64,000 nt of DNA from Phytomonospora sp040655735 (GTDB lineage Bacteria; Actinomycetota; Actinomycetes; Mycobacteriales; Micromonosporaceae), in NCBI RefSeq assembly GCF_040655735.1, contig NZ_JBFAKK010000009.1:124001-188000 (forward strand), in the 5' to 3' direction. The position numbers were made by a program, and so were the translations under genes. Shown here in pieces: positions 32,876 to 41,466 of the stretch. Positions within the stretch are counted from its first letter, which is position 1. The number at the start of each line of letters is the position of its first letter. Below the pieces are notes generated by a model. It did not search any database. It saw only the letters and a program-made list of their open reading frames with translations, and was not told where the DNA came from.

Positions 32876-33451
32876 GTGAAGAAGCCCCTGCTCATCAAGA
32901 CCGTCGCCGCGACCGCTCTCGGCCTGAGCGTCATCGGCGGCCTTGCCGCGACGGCCACCGCCAATGTCGACGGCCCGGCGGCCACCACCGCCACCGCTGT
33001 CGAGGCGAGCTCGAAGAAGCCGAAGGCCGACGCGGTCACCGAGACCGACGTGCTGTCGGCCGAGACGGCGATGAAGGCCGCGCAGGCCGCCTTGAAGGAG
33101 GCCGAGAAGCAGGGCCAGCGGGTGACGATCGCGATCGTGGACCGCTCCGGTGCGACGCGGCTGATCGTCGCGGGCGACGAGGCCGGTCCGCAGACGGAGG
33201 ACTCGGCCGTGCGCAAGGCGTTCACCGCCGTCTCCTTCGGGCGCGCGACCAGCGGGCTCGCGGAGGGCGCGACCGGTGACGCCCCCAACATCTCCGACAT
33301 CCCCGGGACCCTGTTCCTCGCCGGCGGCGTGCCGGTGGCCGTCGACGACCTGGCGATCGCGGGGATCGGTGTCGGCGGGGCGCCCAGCGGTGACATCGAC
33401 GAGGCCATCGCCAACGCGGGTCTCGCGGCGATCGCCGGCGACCTCAAGTAG
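32876..33451 (+). CDS. hbpS: Secreted HbpS/GlcG-like (DUF336) protein
   Basis: A 191-residue protein. The signal peptide (KKPLLIKTVAATALGLSVI...ATANV) precedes a GlcG/HbpS domain: LSAETAMKAAQAALKEAEKQG, VTIAIVDRSGATRLIVAGDEAG, SAVRKAFTAVSFGRATSGL, PGTLFLAGGVPVAVDDLAIAGIGVGGAP (given in parts). In Streptomyces HbpS is an extracellular haem and iron binding octamer that modulates the SenS kinase. Here it is divergent from the senS/senR pair. GTG 32876 has GGAGA five bases upstream; an ATG at 32864 overlaps that site and is less likely. Confidence 0.85.
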   Translation: MKKPLLIKTVAATALGLSVIGGLAATATANVDGPAATTATAVEASSKKPKADAVTETDVLSAETAMKAAQAALKEAEKQGQRVTIAIVDRSGATRLIVAGDEAGPQTEDSAVRKAFTAVSFGRATSGLAEGATGDAPNISDIPGTLFLAGGVPVAVDDLAIAGIGVGGAPSGDIDEAIANAGLAAIAGDLK

Positions 33452-33573
33452 GGGCCGGACGCCACTTTCGGCCGGGGCACGCGATGCCCCGGCCCTGACG
33501 CGCCAAACGGCTGCGGCAGGGGCCGGTGTTGACCATTATGGGAGGGTCTGCGCAAATTCCAGGGAGGAAGGCC

Positions 33574-33729
33574 ATGTCCACGATCCGCGATCTGGTCCTC
33601 GACCAGTTGCGCGTGTGGAAGATGACCACGGTCGGCGAGTGCACCGCGCGCAGGGACGGGCCAACGCTCATCGACATCCCCGTCCAGTCCGTCCACTCAG
33701 GCAACCGACCCGCAGGAGGCAAGCGATGA
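33574..33729 (+). CDS. Small peptide coupled to the P450 gene
   Basis: A 51-residue frame (MSTIRDLVLDQLRVWKMTTV...) with a good ribosome site (GGGAGG at 33562-33567). Its stop overlaps the P450 start by 4 nt (ATGA), implying translational coupling. It resembles no family I know. It could be a partner peptide or a simple translational leader. Confidence 0.55.
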   Translation: MSTIRDLVLDQLRVWKMTTVGECTARRDGPTLIDIPVQSVHSGNRPAGGKR

Positions 33730-35159
33730 CCGGCCCGACCTTCCCGCAGGTGTCCACACTCGACCAGGTGCGGCTGCTGCTCCTGCACAACGCCAACTCG
33801 CTCGGCCGAGGCCTGGTGATCGCCCGGCCCCGCGTGAACGCCCTGTTCACGAAGTTGCAGGCCGACCGGCGCCTGGTGCGCATGCTCGACCGCCTCCACG
33901 ACGAGTACGGCGGGCGGCCCGTGTGGACGACCGGCCCGACCGGGGAGACCCTGCTCGTCCTGTCCCGCTCGGACATGCGGCGGGTGCTGTCGGGCTCCGA
34001 CCGGCTCTACGCCCCGGCCACCCCGCTCAAGCGGCGGATGATGGGCCACTTCCAGCCCGACGGGGTCATCATCACCGGCGGCGAGCTGCGCGAGAGCCGC
34101 CGCCAGTTCAACGAGGTCGTCCTCGACTGGGGCCGCGACGCCCATCGCGAGGCCGCGCGCTTCGCCATGGTCGTCAACGAGGAGATCGAGGCGCTGCTCA
34201 CCGGTCCGATCGCCACCGGCCGGCCGCTGAGCTGGCGTGCGCTGCGCCGCTGTGTCCAGCGCGTCGGACGCCGCTGCGTCCTCGGCGACGTCGCCGCCGA
34301 GGACGTCGAGGTCACCGAACTACTGGAGACGCTCCGCCGCGAAGGCAACTGGCTCGGGCTGCGCGTGTGGCGGCGCTCCCGGATGCACGCGCTGCGCGCC
34401 CGCTTCGACGACCGCGTCCACCGCTACATCGACGTCGGCCAGGGCGGCAGCCTCGTCGGGCGCTTCGCCGACCTGCCCATCGAGGCCCGCGTGCACCCGT
34501 CCGGGCAGGTCGCGCAGTGGATGGCGGCCTTCGACACCATCTCCCAGCTGATCGCGCGGACCCTCGCGCTGCTGTCGACCCACCCGTGGTTCCTCACCGC
34601 CATCGAGGAGGAACTCGCCGACGCCGACCGCTTCCACGACGCCGGGACGGCCGCCTCGGTGCTGGCCATGCCGCACCTCAAGGCGACCGTCATGGAGGCC
34701 GCGCGGCTGTGGCCGATCGTGCGCGACCTCAACCGCGTGGTCACCCGCGACGTCGAGTGGGACGGCGTGCGCGTCCCCGCCGAGGCCGAGGTCTCGATCT
34801 CGCTGGTCTACCACGGCCGGGCCGGCTACCGGGGCCGCTCCGCCAACCGCTTCACCCCGCAGCAGTGGCTCGACGGCGGCTCGGACGGCGACTGGGGCCT
34901 GTCGCCCACCGGCCGCGGCCCGACCGCCTGCCCGGGCGGGGACCTCGGTGTCTTCATCGCCACCACGGCTCTGGCGGCCTGCCTGCGCCAGTCCCGGTTC
35001 CGGCTGCTCACCCAGGAGCTGCGCCCCGACCAGCCGCTCCCCTACAGCTTCGATCCCTTCCGGGTGAAGTTCGCCGTCGCCGACCGGCCCGACAGCCCGC
35101 CGACGGTGATGGTCCCGATGGGGCCGGGCGACTTCGGCTTCGACGACGTGGAGGACTGA
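33726..35159 (+). CDS. Cytochrome P450 with atypical haem-binding loop
   Basis: A 477-residue cytochrome P450 monooxygenase, with no membrane anchor seen. The I-helix oxygen segment is AAFDT (267-271), the K-helix ExxR is EAAR (324-327), and the proximal cysteine is C402 in GRGPTACPGGDLG. The usual F-x-x-G-x-R-x-C-x-G consensus is degenerate: Thr stands at the Phe and Arg/His positions while the Gly four before and two after Cys remain. Electron donors and substrate are unknown; no ferredoxin lies nearby. It may be in one transcript with the 51-residue ORF. The neighbouring haem sensor is suggestive but not proof of a link. Confidence 0.85.
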   Translation: MTGPTFPQVSTLDQVRLLLLHNANSLGRGLVIARPRVNALFTKLQADRRLVRMLDRLHDEYGGRPVWTTGPTGETLLVLSRSDMRRVLSGSDRLYAPATPLKRRMMGHFQPDGVIITGGELRESRRQFNEVVLDWGRDAHREAARFAMVVNEEIEALLTGPIATGRPLSWRALRRCVQRVGRRCVLGDVAAEDVEVTELLETLRREGNWLGLRVWRRSRMHALRARFDDRVHRYIDVGQGGSLVGRFADLPIEARVHPSGQVAQWMAAFDTISQLIARTLALLSTHPWFLTAIEEELADADRFHDAGTAASVLAMPHLKATVMEAARLWPIVRDLNRVVTRDVEWDGVRVPAEAEVSISLVYHGRAGYRGRSANRFTPQQWLDGGSDGDWGLSPTGRGPTACPGGDLGVFIATTALAACLRQSRFRLLTQELRPDQPLPYSFDPFRVKFAVADRPDSPPTVMVPMGPGDFGFDDVED

Positions 35160-35184
35160 CCCGGGCGGCTGCCCGGCGGATCCG

Positions 35185-35727
35185 TCACCACCGCCGGATC
35201 ACGGCGGCCTTGGCGCCGGCGACCAGACTCGCCGCCGGAACGTCCTCGGCGACCACGGCACCGGCCGCGACCACCGCGTCGCGGCCGATGCTGACGCCCG
35301 GCAGGATCGTGGCGCCCGCACCGATCCACACGTTCTCCGCGACGTCGATGGGCGCGCCGGTCAGCCACCCACGCCGCTCCTCGGGGTCGACCGGGTGGCC
35401 GACGGTGATGAACGTGGCCTTCGGTCCCACCATCACGCGCTCGCCGAGGCGAATGCCGGCGTGGTCGAGGAAGGTGCAGTTCTGGTTGACGAACACGCGC
35501 TCCCCGAGGTCGAGGTTGAGGCCGTGGTCGGTGAAGAACGGCGGATGGATCGTCACGCCCGCCGGCAGCGGCCTGCCGAGGATCTGTTCGAACAGGTCCG
35601 CCTTGCCCGCCTCGTCGGCGAAGGGCAGGAGGTTCAGGCGGGAGGTGAGTTCGGTGACCCGCAGGACCCGCGCGGCCATGGTCTGGAACTCGGCGCTGCG
35701 GATGCGCATGAAACGGTCAGCGGTCAT
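35185..35727 (-). CDS. Hexapeptide-repeat O-acetyltransferase
   Basis: A 180-residue left-handed beta-helix acyltransferase of the maltose/galactoside O-acetyltransferase group. The N-terminal cap (ADEAGKADLFEQILGRPLP) is followed by hexapeptide coils: NLDLGERVFVNQNCTFLDH, IRLGERVMVGPKATFI, the catalytic-type HPVDPEERR loop and WIGAGATILPGVSIG. It probably acetylates a sugar or small hydroxyl compound with acetyl-CoA. Its start codon lies inside the 3' end of the LysR gene (11-nt overlap), so the two are one operon. Confidence 0.9.
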   Translation of the reverse strand: MTADRFMRIRSAEFQTMAARVLRVTELTSRLNLLPFADEAGKADLFEQILGRPLPAGVTIHPPFFTDHGLNLDLGERVFVNQNCTFLDHAGIRLGERVMVGPKATFITVGHPVDPEERRGWLTGAPIDVAENVWIGAGATILPGVSIGRDAVVAAGAVVAEDVPAASLVAGAKAAVIRRW

Positions 35728-36667
35728 CGGTACTCCTTCGTGTCCTCGCCCAGGACGGCAGCCAGGCCGATCCGGGGAGTTTCGGCAGGCTGCCGAGATG
35801 GGTCAGGACGCCGCGGAGTCCCGGATGCGGGTCCGCGGCGGGAAGGATCAGCGAGAGCGGGTAGGCCACCACCGGATCGACCAGGGGGATGCGGCGCAGG
35901 TCGTGTCCCGCCGGCCAGGCGTAGCGGTCGCGGGCCCCCACGAGGGTGGCGACGTCGGTGGATTCGGCGAGGACGTCCATGAGGACCTCGTCGCCGAAGT
36001 GCGGGCCCGCCGCGTCGACGCGCAGGCCGAAGTCGGCGGCGAGCTGGGCGTAGAACACCGCCCACTCGCTTCGGGGCGCGATGCCCGGCACCCAGATCCG
36101 GTGGCCGGCCAGCCGCGACGGGCTCAGGCTCCGCGCGGCGGCGAGCGGGTGCCCCGGGCCGGTGAGGAGTTCCAGCGGCGAGTCGAAGGCGCGGATCATC
36201 TCCAGGTCGGGCGGCAGTGCGGCGGGCTCGGTCAGAGTGCGGAAGGTGGCGTCGATGTCGCCGGCCTCCACGGCGGCGACCGCCTCGCGAGGGTCGGCGA
36301 CCCGGAGGGTCACGACGTCGAGGTCGGTCTCCGGCTGCGCCCGCCAGTAGTCGTGCAGCGCCACGGCCTGCGCGCTTCGCAGGCCGAGGACGTCGATCCG
36401 CAGGGCGCGCGAGCCCGGCCGGACGGCGGTGACGGCGCGCTCGGCCCGTGCGACGATGCCTCGCGCGTGCGGCAGGAACGCCTGGCCGTCGAGGGTCGGC
36501 TCGACGCCACGAGGAGTGCGGGTGAACAAGCGGACGCCCAGTTCGCGCTCCAGCACGGCGATCCGTTTCGACACCGCCTGCTGCGTGACGCCGAGCTCCT
36601 CGGCCGCGCGCCGGAGCTGTCCGAGCTCGGCCGCGCGAACGAAAGACCGCAGTGCCTCGGTGTCCAT
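35717..36667 (-). CDS. LysR-family transcription regulator
   Basis: A 316-residue regulator with the N-terminal winged helix (LRSFVRAAELGQLRRAAEELGVTQQAVSKRIAVLE, seen as two motif blocks) and a periplasmic-binding-like effector domain from about residue 90. The ATG at 36665-36667 follows a GTG in frame. It is cotranscribed with the acetyltransferase, which is unusual since LysR genes are more often divergent from their targets. The inducer is unknown. Confidence 0.9.
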   Translation of the reverse strand: MDTEALRSFVRAAELGQLRRAAEELGVTQQAVSKRIAVLERELGVRLFTRTPRGVEPTLDGQAFLPHARGIVARAERAVTAVRPGSRALRIDVLGLRSAQAVALHDYWRAQPETDLDVVTLRVADPREAVAAVEAGDIDATFRTLTEPAALPPDLEMIRAFDSPLELLTGPGHPLAAARSLSPSRLAGHRIWVPGIAPRSEWAVFYAQLAADFGLRVDAAGPHFGDEVLMDVLAESTDVATLVGARDRYAWPAGHDLRRIPLVDPVVAYPLSLILPAADPHPGLRGVLTHLGSLPKLPGSAWLPSWARTRRSTDDR

Positions 36668-36732
36668 CACCGCAAGTTACGTGGACAACCGATCGTTGTG
36701 GCCCGCCGGGGACCGGGTTGTCCGAGCAACGC

Positions 36733-37554
36733 TCACAGCTCGGCCTCACCCCAGGCGGTCACGTCGAAGGCGTCGCCGACGGCGACCTTCCCCGGCTTGG
36801 TGACGGCGAACTTCGCGCCGAACACGACACCGCCCTCGGGGTGCCGGCGGTAGCCGGCCAGTGTCCGCAGCGGCTCGGGTCCCGCCTTGCCGCCGCTGAC
36901 CTGGTCGACCATGGTGACCGCGCAGCGCACGGCGAGTTTGGCGTAGGCGAGTTCGGCGCCACCGATCCGGACGGTGTGCGCGAGGTCCTCGCGGTGGGGT
37001 TCGTCGATGCCTTCGAGGAGGATGTTGGGCCGAAAGCGCGCGGGCGGCAGCGGCCCGAGACCCCGTTCGCCGACCCGGCGGTTGAGTTCGGCCATCGAGG
37101 CGGTGGAGAAGGCGTGGACGGCGCAGCTGTCGGCGTAGGCGGAGGTGCCGGCGACGCGGCCGTCGGTGACGCGGCCGTGGTCGGGCGGGACCCGCACGAG
37201 GCGGCTGGGCACTCCGAGGACCTCGGTGAGCCAGGCGGCGGCGTCGTCGCCCTGGTCGACGCCCCGGTAAGGGCTGCCGAACATGGTGACGTCGCTCGCG
37301 GGGACTCCTTCGGGGATCTCGGCGCGCAGGTCGCCGATGCCGGGCGCCGAGAGCGTGACGCCCTCGGCGTCGGCGGCGGGCCGGATCACCGCGAGGGAGC
37401 GGTCGGAGCGCTGGCTGCGGAAAACCCCGCCGGGCCCGACGACGAGGTAGGCGCGGTCGAAGGGCAGGCCGGTCTCGTGAAGGGTCGACTCGGTGAGTCG
37501 GACGCCGGCGCACCCTTTGACGGGGTAGGTGAAGAGTTCTGCGACTGTGGCCAC
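36733..37554 (-). CDS. MOSC-domain protein
   Basis: A 273-residue protein with the MOSC N-terminal beta barrel (ELFTYPVKGCAGVRL, GLPFDRAYLVVGP) and a C-terminal MOSC domain. The conserved Cys lies in KLAVRCAVTMVDQ and the sequence ends with VGDAFDV. MOSC proteins handle activated sulfur and molybdenum cofactor or reduce N-hydroxylated compounds. Which activity applies cannot be read here. Length is normal for the family (270-290). There is no obvious operon partner. Confidence 0.9.
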   Translation of the reverse strand: MATVAELFTYPVKGCAGVRLTESTLHETGLPFDRAYLVVGPGGVFRSQRSDRSLAVIRPAADAEGVTLSAPGIGDLRAEIPEGVPASDVTMFGSPYRGVDQGDDAAAWLTEVLGVPSRLVRVPPDHGRVTDGRVAGTSAYADSCAVHAFSTASMAELNRRVGERGLGPLPPARFRPNILLEGIDEPHREDLAHTVRIGGAELAYAKLAVRCAVTMVDQVSGGKAGPEPLRTLAGYRRHPEGGVVFGAKFAVTKPGKVAVGDAFDVTAWGEAEL

Positions 37555-37596
37555 CCGCAGAACGGTAACCGGGCGCGATGGCGGCGCCCACGCCCG

Positions 37597-38985
37597 TCAG
37601 CTGAGCCGGAATGCCCGGGTGGCGAGCACTTCGCCGCGGTAGCGCGACATCTGCCGGTCGATGTGCGCGGCGGCCTCGGGGATGTCCTCGGCGAGGTTGT
37701 CGGCGTAGCGGCCCGCGCCGTGGCAGGCGGGGAAGCCGTGGCGGCCGTCGGCGAAGTCGACTTCGTACCAGTCGGGGTGCGGGTCGAAGACGGCACCGAA
37801 TCCACGTCCGTCGAGGGCGGGGACGATGTCGTGCTGGTTGGTGACGCTGGCGATCCACAGCCCCTCGGCGAGCGGTTCGCGGTAGTCGACGGGCGCGCCG
37901 ACGGCGACGAGGTGCGTGAAGCGGTAGCGGCGGACCAGTTCGGGGTCCGACACGAAGTTCATCGCCACGACACCGCCCTGGCTGTGCCCGACGAGCGCGA
38001 TCTCGGCACCGTCGGGAACGCCCGCCGCGGCAAGGACACCGCGCAGAGCGCGCGTATAGGCGGCCTCGGTGAGCTGGGCGTGGTCCTCGCCGGCGTCGCC
38101 GTGGACGGTGTCGGCGGTCATCCCGGGCAGCAGGAGCACGTGGCGCTCGGCGCCGTCGCGGGAGCGGATCCGCTGGAGGAGCACGTAGCCGAAGGGCCGC
38201 ATGAGGCGGATGTTGCGGACGTGCGCGACGACCGTCCCCTCGTCCTCGACGAGCGAGGCGACCGCCTCGGGCAGCTCGACCTCCTCCGCGCGGCCCTCGC
38301 CGTGCTCGAAGGCCGAGGTCCAGGACATCGAGACGCCCAGGATCGGCTCGGAGGTGACGGGCCTGCCGGTGGCGAGGTTCCAGCCCACGGCGTCGTTGAA
38401 GGGGTTGTCGTCGAGCAGGGCGATGAGCCCGGACAGCTCGATGAACACCGGCGCGATGGCGCCGAGGGCCTCGCCGGTGCCCCGGTCGGCGATCATCCGG
38501 CGGAAGCGCAGGAGCGCCTCGGCCTGCCGGTCCTCCTCGACGGCGGCGATGAGCGCGGCCATGTCGGCGTCCTCGAACAGCTCGGGGTGCAGACGCGCGA
38601 GGCCCCGGATGCGGGCCTTCAGCGCGGTCGCGGCGACCAGGGAGGGCAGGCTCCCGGTGCCGTCGGTGCCGGTCAGTTTCGCCACGACCTTGCCCAGCCG
38701 CGTCGTCTCCGTGCCGCAGCCGAGACCGGCGTCGCCGGCGATGACGCGCGTGAGCTGGGCGGTGACCTTGGTGCCGGTGCGCGGGCTGGCGGCCAGCGAG
38801 CGCAGCAGGACCGGGTCGCTGAACAGGGCGGTGAGCCGGCCGGCGGTCGTGGCGATCTGCTCGGCGCACACGCCGAGGTCGCGGGCCAGGAGCATCAGCT
38901 CCTCGCTGTCCTTGGGCGCGGAGTCGGTCTGCTCGTGGTCGAGCTGGTGGCGCGCGTGCACGCGAGCGTGCTTGCCCTTGCTCAT
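37597..38985 (-). CDS. Alpha/beta hydrolase with long helical N-terminus
   Basis: A 462-residue protein. The first 200 residues look helical and soluble with no known domain. The second half is an alpha/beta hydrolase or lipase-like fold: nucleophile elbow GHSQGG (in EIALVGHSQGGVVAMNF), oxyanion segment HVLLLPGMTAD, a late Asp and His (NQHDIVPALDG, DGRHGFPACHGAG). No signal peptide is seen. It is coupled to the upstream small membrane protein (4-nt overlap), suggesting a membrane-associated pair. Confidence 0.75.
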   Translation of the reverse strand: MSKGKHARVHARHQLDHEQTDSAPKDSEELMLLARDLGVCAEQIATTAGRLTALFSDPVLLRSLAASPRTGTKVTAQLTRVIAGDAGLGCGTETTRLGKVVAKLTGTDGTGSLPSLVAATALKARIRGLARLHPELFEDADMAALIAAVEEDRQAEALLRFRRMIADRGTGEALGAIAPVFIELSGLIALLDDNPFNDAVGWNLATGRPVTSEPILGVSMSWTSAFEHGEGRAEEVELPEAVASLVEDEGTVVAHVRNIRLMRPFGYVLLQRIRSRDGAERHVLLLPGMTADTVHGDAGEDHAQLTEAAYTRALRGVLAAAGVPDGAEIALVGHSQGGVVAMNFVSDPELVRRYRFTHLVAVGAPVDYREPLAEGLWIASVTNQHDIVPALDGRGFGAVFDPHPDWYEVDFADGRHGFPACHGAGRYADNLAEDIPEAAAHIDRQMSRYRGEVLATRAFRLS

Positions 38986-39317
38986 CGGCTCCTCCGGCTG
39001 CGAACGCGGCGAAAGACGAAGACGCCGGCGACGACGAGGGCCCCGGCCCCGGCGATGGCGGCCAGTTCGGGCAGGTGCCGCCGGACGGCCGGGGCCTCGA
39101 CAGCGCGGGAGTGGACCTCCAGCGTCGAGGCGAGCTCGTCGAGCTGGCGGGCGACGGACTGGCAGCGCGCGCTGTGCGCGTCGAGTTCGCCGCTGAGGAC
39201 CTCGTCGGGCGCGGCGGCGGGCATCTCGGTGAGGGCCTGGCCCTGCCTGCGCATGCGTTCGGCCTCACCCCGAACGAGTTCGGACATGGTGAGCACACGT
39301 CTCGGATCGGCTGGCAT
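38982..39317 (-). CDS. Small helical protein with C-terminal membrane anchor
   Basis: A 111-residue protein. Long amphipathic helices (MSELVRGEAERMRRQG..., AHSARCQSVARQLDELASTLE) precede one C-terminal membrane segment (HLPELAAIAGAGALVVAGVF) and a basic tail. The size and helical hairpin recall WXG100-like or ESX-associated partners, but the WXG motif is absent. ATG 39317 has GGGGGA upstream; a longer frame exists to 39377. Its stop overlaps the hydrolase start by 4 nt. Confidence 0.65.
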   Translation of the reverse strand: MPADPRRVLTMSELVRGEAERMRRQGQALTEMPAAAPDEVLSGELDAHSARCQSVARQLDELASTLEVHSRAVEAPAVRRHLPELAAIAGAGALVVAGVFVFRRVRSRRSR

Positions 39318-39423
39318 CGCTGTCCCCCCGGATCGCCGTCGGTCGGCTTCGGGCGTGTCCGGTGGATCACAGGACAAGCCCTAGGGTGACGTTATATGTC
39401 GCGAGCGCCCCGAAAGGCGCGGT

Positions 39424-39747
39424 TCAGCCGAAAGCCGCGCAACCGCCCATGAGCAGCAGTGTTCCGCAGATGGCGCCGACGAGGACCCCGACGCCCAGCT
39501 GGCGGGTCCTGGGGCTGAACATGAGCGCGAAGGCCGCGACGAAGCAGGCCGGCGTGGCCACCAGGCTGGAGAAGGAGCCCATCGCGAACATGTCGCCGAT
39601 CGTGCCGCCCTGGACGGCGATGAGCCCGAGGACCGTCGCGAGGATCACCTGGACGATCAGGCCCAGGATGGCCCCCGCGACGATCCGTCGACGCGCGAGA
39701 GTCGGGTCGGGGCGGGCGTAGCCGTACCGGCTGTCGTTGAGGCTCAC
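39424..39747 (-). CDS. Small three-TM membrane protein
   Basis: A 107-residue protein with a short polar head (MSLNDSRYGYARPDPTLARRR) and three hydrophobic segments (about 23-44, 58-78 and 84-103). The family is not recognised. The head recalls Tyr/Asp-containing N-termini of actinobacterial small membrane proteins found near cell-wall genes. It lies downstream of cimA on the same strand with 39 bp between. Confidence 0.7.
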   Translation of the reverse strand: MSLNDSRYGYARPDPTLARRRIVAGAILGLIVQVILATVLGLIAVQGGTIGDMFAMGSFSSLVATPACFVAAFALMFSPRTRQLGVGVLVGAICGTLLLMGGCAAFG

Positions 39748-39786
39748 ACGCCTAAGGTACTCAGCGCCGCCAACCCCGCCCTCGGC

Positions 39787-41400
39787 TCAACGGGCGGCCC
39801 GCTCCGGCGCCAGGGCGTAGGTGAGCGCGTCGACGAGGGCGTGCCAGCTGGCCTCGACGACGTTCTCGTGCACCCCGACGGTGGTCCAGTCGCGGTCCTC
39901 GGCCGAGGAGTCGATCAGGACGCGGGTGACCGCGGCCGTCCCGTGCGAACCGGCCAGGATGCGGACCTTGTAGTCGGCGAGCTCGACCTCGGCCAGCGCC
40001 GGGTGGTGGCGCTGGAGCGCCTGGCGCAGTGCCGAGTCGAGGGCGTTGACGGGACCGTTGCCCTCGGCGGTGGCGATGACGCGCTCGCCTCGGACGCGGA
40101 CTTTGACGGTGGCCTCGCTGACGACGGCGCCGTCCTCGCGGTGTTCGACGATGACGCGGTAGGACTCCAGGCCGAAGGGCGCGGGGACGCTGTCGTCGAG
40201 TTCGTCGCGGACGAGGAGTTCGAAGGAGGCGTCGGCGGCCTCGAAGGACCAGCCGGCGGCCTCCAGCTGCTTGACCTTGTCGGTCACGCGCGCGGTGACC
40301 TCGGGACGGCCGGTCAGGTCGATGCCGAGCTCGGCGCTCTTGAGCTCGATACTGGCCCGACCGGCCATCTCGGTGACCAGGACCCTCATGTCGTTGCCGA
40401 CGACCGCCGGATCGACATGGTTGTAGAGCTCGGGGTCCACTTTGATCGCACTCGCGTGCAGCCCCGCCTTGTGGGCGAAGGCGGCGTGTCCCACGTACGC
40501 CTGGTGGGTGTCGGGGGCGAGGTTGGCGATCTCGGCGACGGCGTGCGCGACGCGCGTCATCTTGGCCAGGCCGCCGCCCGGTAGGACGGGCAGCCCGAGT
40601 TTCAGCGAGAGGTTGGCGGCGACGGCGAACAGGTCGGCGTTGCCGGGTCGTTCGCCATAGCCGTTGGCGGTGCACTGCGCGTGCATCACGCCGGCCTGGA
40701 CGGCGGTGATCGTGTTGGCGACGGCGCATGCGGTGTCGTTCTGGCAGTGGATGCCCAGCCGCACGCTCCTGCCCGCGGGCAGGGCCGCTTCGAGGCGGGA
40801 GCGCAGTTCGGTGACGACCTCGGTCATGTCGTGCGGGAGCATGCCGCCGTTGGTGTCGCACAGGACGACGACGTCGGCGCCGGCGACAAGGGCGGTGCGG
40901 ACCACTTCGGTGCCGTAGTCGGCGTCGTGGCGGTAGCCGTCGAAGAAGTGCTCGCAGTCGAGGAAGACCTTGCGGCCCTTGGCGACGGCGTAGGAGACGG
41001 TGTCGGCGATCATGGCCAGGTTCTCCTCGGCCGTGGTGCGCAGCGCCCGGCGGACGTGCCGCAGGTCGGACTTGGCGACCAGGCACAGCGCGGGGGTCTC
41101 GGCGTCGAGGAGGGCCTTGACCTGGGGGTCGTCCTCGACGGCGCGGCCGGCCTTCCGGGTGGCGCCGAAGGCGACGAGGGTGGCGTTCTTGAGGTCGAGT
41201 TCGTGGCGGGCCCGGCGGAAGAACTCGGTGTCGCTGGGCAGTGCTCCCGGCCAGCCGCCTTCGATGTAGTCCACCCCGAGGTCGTCGAGCAGTCTGGCGA
41301 CGGCGAGTTTGTCGGCGACGGAGTAGCCGATGCCCTCGCGCTGGGCGCCGTCGCGCAGGGTCGTGTCGTAGAGATGGAACTCGGCGGCGGGCTGGTTCAT
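39787..41400 (-). CDS. cimA: Citramalate synthase
   Basis: A 537-residue DRE-TIM enzyme condensing pyruvate and acetyl-CoA to (R)-citramalate, a threonine-independent route to isoleucine. The N-terminal catalytic barrel has YDTTLRDGAQREGIGYSV, DYIEGGWPGALPSD, LCDTNGGMLPHD, IHCQNDTACAVAN and HAAFAHKAGLHASAI. The C-terminal LeuA dimerization/regulatory domain runs from about 410. The GGWPG motif separates it from isopropylmalate synthase. A leader-peptide attenuator lies in the 5' region (41467-41559). It divides from a PRPP-synthetase paralogue. Confidence 0.95.
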   Translation of the reverse strand: MNQPAAEFHLYDTTLRDGAQREGIGYSVADKLAVARLLDDLGVDYIEGGWPGALPSDTEFFRRARHELDLKNATLVAFGATRKAGRAVEDDPQVKALLDAETPALCLVAKSDLRHVRRALRTTAEENLAMIADTVSYAVAKGRKVFLDCEHFFDGYRHDADYGTEVVRTALVAGADVVVLCDTNGGMLPHDMTEVVTELRSRLEAALPAGRSVRLGIHCQNDTACAVANTITAVQAGVMHAQCTANGYGERPGNADLFAVAANLSLKLGLPVLPGGGLAKMTRVAHAVAEIANLAPDTHQAYVGHAAFAHKAGLHASAIKVDPELYNHVDPAVVGNDMRVLVTEMAGRASIELKSAELGIDLTGRPEVTARVTDKVKQLEAAGWSFEAADASFELLVRDELDDSVPAPFGLESYRVIVEHREDGAVVSEATVKVRVRGERVIATAEGNGPVNALDSALRQALQRHHPALAEVELADYKVRILAGSHGTAAVTRVLIDSSAEDRDWTTVGVHENVVEASWHALVDALTYALAPERAAR

Positions 41401-41466
41401 CTTGTGGCCGTCCTTCCGGTGTGCTGCCGGCCTTGCTGCGATGAGTCGGAACTGGGGAGAACCTGG

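Noticed and set aside
35717..36749. Alternative 341-codon frame across the LysR gene
   Set aside because: Arg/Pro-rich shadow; the LysR frame carries the HTH and effector motifs.
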